Part shown: piece by piece, positions 1-12,200 of the stretch | Position numbering within the stretch: the stretch's first letter is position 1 | Layout of the letters: each line of letters opens with the position of its first letter | Source of the DNA: Phoronis australis | Taxonomy: Eukaryota > Phoronida > Phoronidae | NCBI GenBank assembly: GCA_002633005.1 | Contig: NMRA01000119.1 | Location: 193,636-257,635 of the forward strand | DNA: 64,000 nt | Direction: 5' to 3' | Notes under the pieces: generated by a model | The model's database searches: none | Told to the model about the DNA's origin: nothing | Seen by the model: the letters and a program-made list of their open reading frames with translations, nothing else | Made by a program: the position numbers and the translations under genes

Positions 1-502
1 GGAGCATTTTCAGTCTGTTGCGACTCAAGTTTAGCGACGCCAATGATTTCAGCTGCAGCAGTGCACGCGGAAACTCTGTGAACTGGTTCCAGCTGAGGTC
101 TAGGTGGTAGAGACTCACAAGTCCACCTATTTTTGACGGAAGTGTTTTAAGGTTATTACAACTTAAGTGAAGCTCTCGAAGATTATTTAGTTTTGATATA
201 GATAGCGGCAACGTCTCAATACTGTTCACTGACAGGTTTATGACCTTTAGGTTTGCCATCAAGGTTAAATATGGGGGGAAGTGATTGAAATTGTTCCTGC
301 CAAGGTGTATCCACTCCAGCCTGGCCAATAGAGTCATTTCTGGGGGTAACTCCTCCAAGTAATTGTTGTTCAAATTGAGCATGTTAAGATGATACAAGTT
401 GAAGACCCCCTTTGGTATCATGGTAAGATTGCGGTCCGACAGCTGCAGTCCCACCCTCCCGTCCATCGTGGAACGAGTCACCTGGTCGCGTAGAAATGGC
501 AT
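1..502 (-). CDS. Leucine-rich-repeat protein, N-terminal part (3' partial at window edge)
   Basis: Reading the minus strand from an ATG at 502-500 gives an open frame of 167 codons that runs off the left edge with no stop. After a short head (MPFLRDQVTRSTMDGRV) it contains six consecutive 23-residue leucine-rich repeats and the start of a seventh, of the pattern LxxLxLxxNxLxxLPxxI (for example LRELHLSCNNLKTLPSKIGG). This is the intracellular SHOC2/ROCO-type LRR, and no signal peptide is present. The ATG is preceded four codons upstream by an in-frame TAA (TAA CAG ACC ATC ATG), so it is a credible start; the same bases could also be a weak 3' splice site (taacag/ACC). The head slightly recalls LRRC39, but that is not enough to name it. 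It points away from the kinase gene that starts to its right. Seen: frame and repeats. Inferred: intracellular scaffold-type protein. Confidence 0.85.
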   Translation of the reverse strand, partial: MPFLRDQVTRSTMDGRVGLQLSDRNLTMIPKGVFNLYHLNMLNLNNNYLEELPPEMTLLARLEWIHLGRNNFNHFPPYLTLMANLKVINLSVNSIETLPLSISKLNNLRELHLSCNNLKTLPSKIGGLVSLYHLDLSWNQFTEFPRALLQLKSLASLNLSRNRLKML

Positions 503-3001
503 GATGGTCTGTTACTCCATAGTCCAAATGAATATGATATGAATTGTCTGATAATTTTGATGATCTTATTCCATCATTTCTGCGGCAACTGATATGTCAA
601 ACCTAGAATTAGGATACGAAGGATGATAAAGGTGGAAAGTTAAAAAATTTGCTTTGATACCTGTTTCTACTAGGCTTGATATTACAGAAACCTATTTATA
701 TTTAAACAATCATTACTAAATGTGAGACTATGTAGGAAATATTTGTGGGTTCCTTCTAAATGATGATAATATTAACTAAAGATCCTTTTGGAACCGAAAA
801 GCCGCACCTTGAGGTTGTCAGTGTGCCACCGTTTTAGGGAATCACAAGATTGTTCACTACTAGGGAAACTTGTTTTTGGATATTTGCTACTGGGTACTGA
901 GCTACCAGTGTCGGTCATTGTGTTTGCTCGATAGATGTGAATACCGATGTGGTCCTTTTGCTCTCATCATTGCCATTATTTCATGGATAGTATGCTTTCT
1001 GTCAACTTTAACCATATTAAGTTTATGAAATTGATCTCAAAGTGCTCGGGAGTCAAATTGGATGGGATCTCAGGGCTTTCAAAGAACTTTTAGTTTGTAA
1101 TTTCTTCAGAGCAAGCTTACTCATAAAATTTCAAATTACACGTCATTATCTGAAATTTTATGAGAAATAACGACTTAACTGGAGAAATAACAAGCTAACA
1201 GTTCTTCCCTATGCTAAATGTCACTTCTAAACTGAACAAGGAACAGAGGTGCGTCAATTTTATAGCGTCAAGTGGCCTAATCAAAATTTGCTGATCATGA
1301 TGGTAGATTGCGATAGTTTCAGCAGTTCAATTAGCTCCAGACATAGTTTACAGTGGTTTTAAAAGTCCAGTTTAGGTCTAAATTTTATAAAACATTAAAC
1401 ATGTTCATTATCACCTCTAACTTAGCTAAAAGTTACCAAATTTGAATAAACAAAAAATTATGAATAACATTACCTGCTTGTGTTGTTTACTATCCAGTGC
1501 ATCATGTTGAAATGTTGACTGTGAGCAAGTGGCTTGATTGAAAGTTCAGTGTTGAAAAAACGTAATTCGGGGCTCCTGGTGGGGTTATCTGATTATTGCC
1601 TTAGCAGAGGGATCATTGTTGTGCTGGCGTGCAAGTGTTAGGTTTGCCTGATTATCAGCAGTATCTTGCTAAATAGAACGTTACAAATTGTTATGAAATG
1701 ATCAGAATTTTTCATGAGAATTTTTGTTCAATGGTCTCATTACAGCAGTTAAAGTTAAATTTGTTTGAATCGCATAGTATTTTTGGTAAAAATAATTTAA
1801 TTAACATGCTAATTAAGTGTAATGACGTGCACACATGTCATTTTTATATTATTTTGCTTTAAAGAAAAGTGGAAATTTGCTGTGGTGGCAGAGTGTTCAA
1901 TAAGTTGTTTACCTGTCAGAAGCCTCATAGCTTGCGCTGTGGGAAAATGATAGTTCTGACATGGTCCACTGATCACAATAGGGCAAATCCAGTTTACAGC
2001 AACAATATGTCAGTCTTCTAGATTAATAGAGGGAGTGGATAATATATGACCCAGATATAATGCTCTCAGTGCTTATTTTGGGATAATATTTCTGTTGGCA
2101 ATAATATTTTTGTTTGTAAAAATTAAATAATTACGTGTTAGAAAATGTTGGTCTATAAAAAGTATAATTCATTTGTTAACATTTTTGTTTGTTTTTTTAC
2201 TTATTGTTTTAATAATAACAATGCTTCAAATTCAGCTCTTTGGTATGATAATTAGTGACAACACATTATGTCTCAAGTAATCTAATTTACGTAACTTGTA
2301 TTTGTAGCGAAGGGTTCTGCAGAAGCTGCATAGTGGAATATTGTTTAAAAGATAGACAAGCTTTATGCTGGTTGGTCTCTCTCCTACACCAGGGTAGACC
2401 CTTTGAAACTTAGAGAAACAAAAGATTCATGTTGCTGGAGTAAAACTTAATGAAAGTGTGACTTCATTTTAATCAGAGTCTTCCCTCAACGGTGCTCCTT
2501 TTTTGTGACTTCCACTGCCTAAAAGAGTCGACTACACCCCCTTTTTCAAAATTCATTGAACCATGTGGGTTTTCATGGAGTTTTTATGAAAGGAAGGACA
2601 AATATAATTTTTTGACAAAGTTCGCTTTTGTTTAATTGGAATGCAAGTGCTGACTGAGATCAGCACTTTGTGCTGTGATGCTAATCGTGTTGTCGCTTAA
2701 ATTTCAATGAAATCCATCGGTCAATTTTAACTTTGAAAGATTTTGACCTTCTTAGTATATAAAGGAAGCACAGTAAAGCAGTGGACCAATGCAATACTAA
2801 TGTTTTGGTATTGTTTGTGTTCTAACGTAGCAGAAAACGCAAAATCTTTTGGATAGAAAGTTAACCAAGCATGCAAGAGAACATTTGTTACACCCTTCGC
2901 CTCCATTCAACTTTTGTCTCCATTAACGATTTTTAACAAGTAAAATATTAATGTTTGTTTTCTGCATTCAGGCACTTTCATTATTGCCTCTTTTTCCCCA
3001 G
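503..3001. other. Non-coding interval between LRR gene and first kinase exon
   Basis: I see no convincing exon on either strand in this 2.5-kb stretch. In particular, nothing resembling the glycine-rich loop or the VAxK lysine strand of the kinase N-lobe is found, although the exon at 3002 starts in mid kinase domain and must be spliced to something upstream. A short acceptor-plus-open stretch at about 2307 (tttgtag followed by RRVLQKLHSG) ends in a stop after 15 codons and is not supported. Confidence 0.5.
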
Positions 3002-3259
3002 ATCATCCGGTCATTCAACGAAGTCCGTCAGGAGGTGAGTTTGCTGAGCCGTCTGTCCCACCCGTGTGTCGTCTCACTAATTGGTGCCTCTGTCTACCCG
3101 CGTTTGTGCTTTGCTCTGGAGATGGCACCACTTGGCAATCTCAGTCAGATCCTGGAGGAGGCAGTCAAAGAACGTGAGGAGTTCAACAAGTACAGGGATA
3201 GAGAGAAGGTCTTTGACACTGCGCTGGACAGAACTCTCACCTACAAGATTGCTCTTCAG
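3002..3259 (+). CDS. LRRK1-like kinase, first exon in window (alpha-C helix to hinge)
   Basis: The acceptor is ttttccccag ending at 3001 and the donor is CAG/gtagat at 3260; 86 codons, phase 0 at both ends. It encodes the alpha-C helix with its glutamate (VRQEVSLLSRL), beta-4/beta-5 (HPCVVSLIGAS, CFALEMAPLGN) and an inserted charged stretch (EEAVKEREEFNKYRDREK) before the TLTYKIALQ helix. An alternative acceptor (gcattcag at 2971) would add a few residues in frame. Confidence 0.9.
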
Positions 3260-6200
3260 GTAGATAGTTGTCGTATAACTCTTGGAAGACATAAGACATG
3301 ACTTCAGATTAAATTACTACAGTCAAATCCCAAATTCTTCTCTTTCATGGATTTAGAAAAGCTTAGTATGGCAATTCTTCATGTATTTTGTACAAAAACG
3401 ATTCCTAATTTTCTAGTTTTCAGAGGCTGACAACCTAGCTATAAACATTGGAAACTTAATAATCAAATGTTGGTTTTACTTATATGACCTTCACAATACA
3501 ATGCAAGCCAATAGGAGCAGTGAGTGCCTTCTTAATTTCAAATTAGTGTTTGTTTTAGGACACACTATGGGAAACAGGTGGGTTTTCTTTGTAATTTTTT
3601 TAATATTAAGTAATGTAACAAAACTTGAGAAAAAATTACTTTCATTGTAGTGGGTACAATTATCACCAAAATTATAACCATTTACAACATTTGTGAGTCT
3701 GAAGAACAACAAAATGTCAATTTTGACCAATTTGCTTTCTTCGTAGGATATTTTTTTACCGCACTCATGATATTGCAGGTGAAAGAATAACAATGTCAAT
3801 CATCTGACATTTCAGGTGGCGTCAGCTTTGAAGTACCTGCACGCAAACGACATCATCTACAGAGACCTTAAGTGCAGTAACATATTGGTGTGGAGTTTGG
3901 ACATCGCTCAACCAGTCAACGTGAAAATATCAGACTATGGTATCTCACGATTCAGCACACCCCAGGGGCTGATAGGTATGGTGGGAACACCAGGCTTCCA
4001 AGCCCCCGAAGTGAGGACGGGAATGGCTTACGATGAACAGGTATGACGTTTATTTTTGTTGTCACACTGTCATTTGCGGTATCCAGATGTTTTCCTTTTT
4101 TAGATGCTTATGAGTAAAATATCGATCTTGTAGAGGTTTTGAGTTGTATTTATTGAAATCCTATTTCTTCATCTTGTAAAGTAAACGTAAATCTTCAATT
4201 ATTTCACTCAAAATTAATTCCCAAAATTTTCGTGTTTCTTAGTTTGCCTGCAAATAATTATAGAAACTATGCCAAATGTTGTTTTAAGAAATACATAACC
4301 AAATACAAGCAAAGCTTGTGATGAACTGAAAATTGTTTTGTCTTTATTTGTGTTCAAAATCTGTCTTGTGTACTAAATAGTTGAGCTATCATACTGAAGT
4401 AGAAGTTGGGGATGGATGAATTTTGTTTTGAAATTCCTTGAAACAATTGACTGATTACATTCATTGCACTTAATACGTGGAAAGAATTTATTTCTAAGGA
4501 CCTATCATTTATCAAAAAAAGATTTTCCCTATTTGGAACAGAGGTGGTTGTAGGACTGTGATTGGGAATGCAAAGTTATGTTTTTATCAGAAACATTGGG
4601 ACTAACTTTAATTTTTCTCTAGTTTTAATTATTACTTAACGATCATATTGAGTTTGTGAACCATTTTGAAACTAGGTGTCCATTAAAATCTAGTGAGATA
4701 TAGCACTTCAACCGATAACCCATTGGCACACAATTAAATCTTTCATGAAATGGGACACAAAATTGTGTCTCATTTTAGAAAATCTGTAAAGATGTAGCTG
4801 CCCAGTCCATTGCCCTTGTCTTATGCTGATTAGACCGAGTCAGGGGTGTGCGCATGAAAACTGTAAATGGGACTCACCGATAAGTTCACATAAGCGTTCA
4901 TACCTACTTAAATTGTGATCTTTGATCAGGATACAAAAAGTCCCCAGTCACGTGTCACTGCACTCTATGATAATGATCACGGATCATATTTTTCAGGAGA
5001 CCTCATTAAGTTTTTCAGTCGTTCATAATTAACTCGCCACAGGCTGAACCACTTAGGTGTTTTTGCAACATTGAGGACAATCGAGTGACACTTGTACAAG
5101 AGAAATTCGTAAACCTCATTTTCATGCTTCCGTGGATTGTGTTCAAATTTGTGTTCTAATGCTGTTACTTGTTTGATATCATGCGTATTCCAGGTGGATA
5201 TATTTTCCTACGCGATGACGTTGTTTGAGATAATTTCTGGTCGGAAGCCATTCTGTGACCTCACACACTCATCGATGGTCATCTCGGCTGTGCGTAAAGG
5301 TATCCGACCAAATCTCAATGTAAGTACCAGGTGAATAGCAAATTTAGTGTCTTATTGCCAGTGTGGTTGTAGTTACACAGGTTGTTCATATTTCAACTTG
5401 ATATAACCAATTTTAAACACACATCTCCTACATCTTTTTACTATCTTTAAGTTGCTTAAAACGTTTAAATAAAATTAAAAAAATTAATTTATCTTTTTAT
5501 AACGTGAAATTTCGTGGTTGAATCTCAGGGGTTACAGGGACTATAAACTTGACACGCTTTTATCGGTGATTTCAATAGTTTATTGCCCATTTGGGCTGTA
5601 GGGTCAATAAACATGGTAATTACGCCTGGTCTGCCAATGGAACTTAACGCCATCAGGTAATGTGTATAGGTGTGAAATCCATCAGGTAATGTGTATAGGC
5701 GTGAAATCGCATGTTACCGGCCAAGCAAAGGTTTGTGGTTTTCTCAGGAGTTTCCACCGACCCAAAAATGAGGCAAAATTTTTCGGGTCGGTCTATCACG
5801 ACCAAAACGCGTTGTGTGTCCAGTTGATAAATCAAATCAATTTATTCTTTTGAACTAAAGTGCAATCCGTCCTTGTTCCAAATGTTCCTCCATTTTAATA
5901 TAGGCGTGGTAGGGAAGGTATTTTTTCTTGATGTTACCAAAATCCAAACTCAGCTTACAAACACCCCAATCAAGTAAACTCAGAGCATTCCAGGTGTAAC
6001 GTGACATCTCAACATACAAAGCAAGTGAAACTGTCAAAAGAGTGGCGTACAATACTCACTCATTGGTGTTGTCAACACTTTCTTGCCTTCACACTATTTG
6101 TAGTAGGTCACGCTAGTTGATATTTGGCAAATTCGTTAGGATCGTGTCTGGGTGTTTTTTGACTGAGCTGTTCTCTTATTTTTTAACTTGAGTCAGACTC

Positions 6201-9200
6201 TGTAGTTGGCACTTTCAAAGTCTATTAGTTTGTTGTGAGGATGTTTAGAAGAGTAAGTCGTGTATCAGGATTGTCGGCCAGTAGTGTGTAACCTTATTGG
6301 GCAATAAGGTCTGGGATGCGGATTTGGTTTTTAAATTACAACCGTTCTTCATTATTAGGAACTGCGGATTGACACGAAATTGCCCTGTCTAGTCAGCAAG
6401 ATGGTCCAGTGTTGGAGCCAAAGTTCATCCGATAGGCCGTCAGCAGACAACCTGGTTAAATATCTTAACCAGCCACATGTCTTATGTCAGACACGCAATC
6501 TTCCGACAGAATTGCAAAATGAAATTGGACCAATCGAAGTCATTTGTGCCTCTCAGGTGAGAGCAGTGTTGCTTGCAAGGCCCTTTTGTGGATTTTTATA
6601 TTCTTAGTTCTTTACTAAATGTTACAACCTTTGAGCAGATTGGGTTCTATCTCAACAAGGAACAATTAGTGAAAAACTACGCTCTGCCTTGCTTATGTTT
6701 GTTAGTCTATTGGCTACAGGCATGAGTGTGGCACAAAGAGGTGCCATAAGCCAATGACAGTACATTGTCTGGTTGTGTACCATCATTTGTGCGAAACAAA
6801 GTTGGAGTAAATGCAAACTAGACAGCAAGTTGTATTTAAGGTACAGTCTGACATTGATCAGATGTCACAATGAACAACTGATCAGTTGTCCAGGTTATCT
6901 TGGATGCAAACATGGTGTTCCTAGGTTAATGAGTGTGAAGCACCGCCTTACCTTGTTTAACATTTATGATTTCGTCCACAGGAGCCTGACAATCACCTGG
7001 TGATGGTGTGGGAGGGGTCAGGAGAGACACGCAAGTACAGCATCTTTGACGCGGAGAACGGCAACTTCATGGCGACCAGAAACGAAAATCATGGGCACCG
7101 CCCAACGTGTTCAGCGAGGGTAGGCAGGAACACGCCCAGGATCTGGGTTGGCAATCAGGTATGTACTATGTGAATGTATCCTGCTGCAAAGTGTTATATT
7201 CAATTATCCTGCAGGAAGGCATATTTCTACTATTAAGACTTCTCATTGGGGGCTATTAAGGCACCATTACACACCGGCACCAGCACAGTGGAATGAGTGT
7301 CTGGATACAGCCATGTCCTTATCAGTTTGAGAAAGGGAAACTAATGTTTACATAGTCCAGCTCTCTTATTGTCTGCTTTCACCTGATGCTCATGTAATCC
7401 AGCAATTATTTTGTAAACAGCACACCTGGTGCTAACCGATATTTAAAAATACTATTTGTAAACGACTTTCAACAAATGTCGTGAAGCAGAATGCCGATGT
7501 GTTTTGTATGAAACTTTTGCCAAAAAACTTCAAATGGAGAAAAACGGTTGACTTTCAGAGAAATTAGACTTAAGTTTCGTTTATTGATTCTTTTGTGGAC
7601 TGTAAGCTCTGACCAGCTTAACCACAGTATTGTGTACCAACACAAAAGACATGTTTGGCCAGTTTAATCAAGCATGATTCTAGATTAGGTCTTGATTGTG
7701 GAAATTTCTTAATTTTTACACTCCAGGAGAATGGTACATAATGCAAGTCAAATCATCCCAGTATTTGTCTACAAAACAAAGAGTGCATTAACTGCTTGTC
7801 TTCTCATATAGCTCTGTGTACTCAAAGGGTGTTCCTGTGATTGGGGCTCCTGTTGAGGTCTTATTTGCAGTAGCTGAGTCAATCTATTGTTCACCAACAC
7901 AGCTAATTGCGTAGGTATTCTATCCCATACATTTGTTTCAATGTCTTTTTTTCTCAAACAGGCTCATAACGGATGATAGTCAAGCAGGTCCTGCATTTTG
8001 ATAACCATTAACTGAATAATTAGGCGACTGTCTAACCAGTTCCCAAAATGTGCGACCCTTGTAACGGAAGTGACTATTTTTGCTTCATAAAGTAGACACA
8101 TTTTGATCTTGTTCCTTAGTGAAATTAGTTTTGATTTCAGGACTTTGAAAGAGCAGATTGTTCGGTGTTGCCTGAGATCAGACTGTATGAGTTGGCTTGT
8201 CACCGCACGTTGTTTCATTCGCTGATCGCGCTTTCAAGGAATTGCAAATCTAAATATGGTTATTGTCAACAATTATAGTACTCCAATAATCACCAATCGG
8301 ATCAGCTGTTTTATATCAATTTAGATCATGTAAATGATCTCCAATTGTCACGCAAAGTGTTAATGTGCATGTGATGCATCAGTGCTACCTTGCGATTACT
8401 TTGATGGCGACAGTGTCACCTACCGTTTACTTGGATGCCGTTAACTTTTGAAGCTGGTATGAATGGTTCGAGTAAGTTTGCAGTTTACATCTACGCTCCG
8501 CTCATACCGGAGTTAAGTTAGTGTGAAAAGGCACAATAATAACGACCGGGTTTTGTATACTAGTATCTTATGACTGCAAAAATAGTGTCTAACGTTACTA
8601 CACACCACTAACTTAGGGTCAGCTAGCATTCGAAGGACACACTGGCCCGGGGTCAGTGAATTTTCATCCAGTTTAGTTACTTTTAAAAGTTACTGGCACG
8701 GCGGGCCAGTAACTTTCAGATATAGGCCCTATGTGGATGTGGTCTCGTATTCAAGTAATTCAAAAAAAGTCTATTGACTAATTTTGTTTGCCTATCACCT
8801 CTTGAACGCCATCAAGTTTACTTATTAATCTTGTGGGCAATAAATCTTCACACGGAGTTAGTAGCAAAACAAGGGTTCTCAAGCACATGCGCATTTATTG
8901 TAAATGGAGAAGATTGAGAAAAATGTAGTTAGAGTGTTAAAAGCTGGGCCAGCAACTTGGCAGCAGGGTCAGTAGCTGTTCAGACCAACTGGCCAGGCAT
9001 GCCAGCACATTTATTTGCTGAAGTTCAAACACTGGGGTCAGTTGCAGTAACTTTAATTTTATTTGTTAGAAGACACAATGCTTTTGTCAAAATAACAGTA
9101 AAATTTGAAATTAATGTACTTGATACAAATTTCTTGACACTACTCTCGTCAGCAGCTAACATCAGATAATAACACTGTTTTGATGAATATGGCTACGTTT

Positions 9201-12200
9201 TTTAAGCTGTGGGGATGCATATTGATTTAATGAGTGCATCACCTTGGATGTAATTTTATTAGGCAAAAGAATTAAAATTCATCCCTTTCATTTCTACGTT
9301 TTTGTTTTTAATCATTTGAAGCAATTAAGTTGTGGAGATGCATATTGATTTAATGAGTGCATCACCTTGGATGTGATTTTGATATACATTGTAAGAAATT
9401 AAGCAAAGGAATTAAAATTCATCTGTTTCATTTTGGTTATCTGGAAGTTTCTATATTTCCAGTGATCAGCAAAGTAAGTGATTCGTTGTATTTTCCCAGA
9501 ATGCACTCAGCATTTTCTATGGTTGTATTATGGTTTCAAGACTTTCCTCACAAACCCTAGTAACTTAAACAGACATAGTGGGAGGTGGGTCAATGCACTC
9601 TGGTATTTGGAAGTGTTGGGTGGTGACTTCTGTGGTGATATTGCTTTATAATCAATAGCCAGATTAGAGCAATTCAGACATGTCTGTGCCGTCAGAACAA
9701 GTCTCTATGCCAGATTTTTCTCACATATGAAGAATTGTGATGTAGTACATGCAAAATCAACCCATTTGAGCTGGCCCAGTGCTGCATATACAGCCAAGAT
9801 ACAGTCCTCGTTGCGCATGTTGTTTGGTTCACCTGAAAGAGGTTAGAGTAACTCAGAATCGAAGACATTTTCTTTTCATAGGCAGCGCCCTCTGATGGCT
9901 GTTGCTGAAAGCTTTGAAAACCCGTCTGCCAACATGTCAAGTTTTTCAATAATTCTTTACAAAGCTGCTCTGAATCCACTTTCATTTAAAGCACCTTTAA
10001 GTAAATGAATTTAATCAGACATGCTTGACAGAAACCACTGAAGTACGAATGAAAGACACTCACCGATTAGCCAGTTAGTGTATTGAATTTTTGCCTCCGA
10101 TGGATTCCATCTGAACACCCCTTCTTTTTTCTGGTCATTACCTCCAATCCAAAACGCTTGCATACTTTTACCTCGTGTCTTTGCGATCAAATTGTAAAGG
10201 AAACTGTTTTCTTCTCCTGTTTCTATGGTGACAAGATGAGCACCCTGTGCCTGACATCGATTCAGTGCAGTTTTCCAGGGCGCTAGTGTTAGGCCAACTC
10301 TGTAACAGGAATTCTTGTACTTAGTGTATGCCGCAGTGGGACATTTCTTGGCAATGACTGGTGGAGGACTTTTTGGTTTAGAAGAAGTTGTTGAAAGACG
10401 CCTTGTAGCCCTAATACTGTTTAACTTGGTCGCAGCAGTCGTACTTTTAGTATCAGTGGATGTAGCAGCCCAGATATTTCTCTGTAACGTTGACCCTTGA
10501 ACCTTTGCACAGCATTGGTCTTTTTGCTGGATTGTCTTGTTCACCGCTTGATTGATGGCCCCAACCAGTTGCCCCAGCGTTGAGATCTCCAAGTTCACTT
10601 TTTGAATTGCTTTGCTGTTGTTCTCAATGAGGCCACCTATAGCGTCGATTTGTAGTTGAAGCACTGCTACTTGCTCTGCCACTGTGCTTTTTAACCCTTG
10701 AGTTAAAATCATTACGTTTCTAAGTTCCCTCTGAATGTCAAGCTTTGCTAAATCTTGATCATTTCCATTTGCTAGAGAGGCGAGTAGAGCGATGAACAGG
10801 GCAAGCTGTGCCTTCATAATGAGACTGTGTGATGATAGAATGGCGCTAGTCTGTGTTATGATCACTTATAATCCAACACATTGTATATGGTTGGCCTTTG
10901 CTACCAATGCTTATCTCCTCTTATTGCATCTACTCATATCCAAGACAGTCACTACTGCTAGACGGATAACAGTGCTAATCATTATCTTCACTTCTTACAT
11001 AATTATAAATTCAACACCACAGTGACCTCTGTTATCCACACCTGCCTCATAATCACCATCGTCAACATGACCATAATCGCCGTCGTTATCTCTTTCATTA
11101 ACGTCATAATCACCACCACCACTGTCACCGTTATCGTCATTGTCATCACCATAATAAACATAATTGTCTTCGTCATCATAATCAACAATATCATCGTTTA
11201 GGTTGCTAGCATAATTGCAATCTGCATCATTGTTATAATCTTGGTTATCATCTTCATCAGTGTCATCATCCTTCATCATCATTGTCACCATCCCTCATCA
11301 TCATTGTCACCATCCCTCATCATCATTGTCACCATCCCTCATCATCATTGTCACCATCACCACTGCCACCATCACCACTGCCTCCAGCATCATCAAATCA
11401 CTAAAAAGTACCCATCTCAGTTCTTGTACTGTTCTTGTGTTATTTTTTATGCAAATTAGCTTCCAGTCTTGGCATCATTAACAAGTTACAAATTGATAAC
11501 ATGGCTCCCTATTCGTGAGGGTTTTCCATGCTGAACGAAGTACAATTGTTATCTGTTTGAGAAGATTTCAAGTTTAAGATTAATCCTTTCTTGTCTTGAT
11601 TTGTCACGCTCTTGTAATTTGTTATGCAATTGAACGCTGAGATCTGGAAGGAAATTTACTTTCAATTTGTTTGAATGTGTAGATACCTGGGAGGGAGGAT
11701 ACGGTGATGAAATGCTTGATAGTGAACTTTAAAATAATTCAAAGTGTGATTACGTTAATTATCAAAATACCGGGAGTCACGAAAATGTACACAAAAATGC
11801 TCTGAACTATGATAAGCAGGAAATAGTTTTATTGGGAACTAAGGGTGTGTTTCTCAATCTTGGAAACCTAAAGTTGTTTTTGAAAGGCACAAATGTTATG
11901 GAAAATTGACAATTAATTCTAGTCTGGAAGAACAGAAATTGTTGTATCAACACGATTCAGTAATAAAATACATTTTATGCTTTGCATCCACAAATAAACC
12001 AGAAATTTTGGGCCTCTCAGATATTTCTGAAGCCTTCATCAGTGTTATATATGGTGATTTTTTGCAGTTAATCTGTGGATGCAAAGCAGGAACTAAATCT
12101 ACTCATATACCGTTATCTTGGCCATACTAGAATAAAAAAGCAGGCAATAGCCACACAAATGAATATTGATTCGATGTTTCGTCTATTCTCGATTATGTCT

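Noticed and set aside
2306-2355. Possible kinase N-lobe exon after tttgtag
   Set aside because: Reads RRVLQKLHSGILFKR and stops; no glycine loop or VAxK and no donor before the stop.
10011-10063. Lectin C-terminus obtained by reading exon 1 through (ECLSFVLQWFLSSMSD)
   Set aside because: It lies past a perfect splice donor and lacks the last three CTLD cysteines, which the exon at 9705-9832 supplies in the right phase.
10995-11481. Asp-rich and His/Ser-rich open frames
   Set aside because: Low-complexity CAT/GAT trinucleotide sequence; all frames look open.
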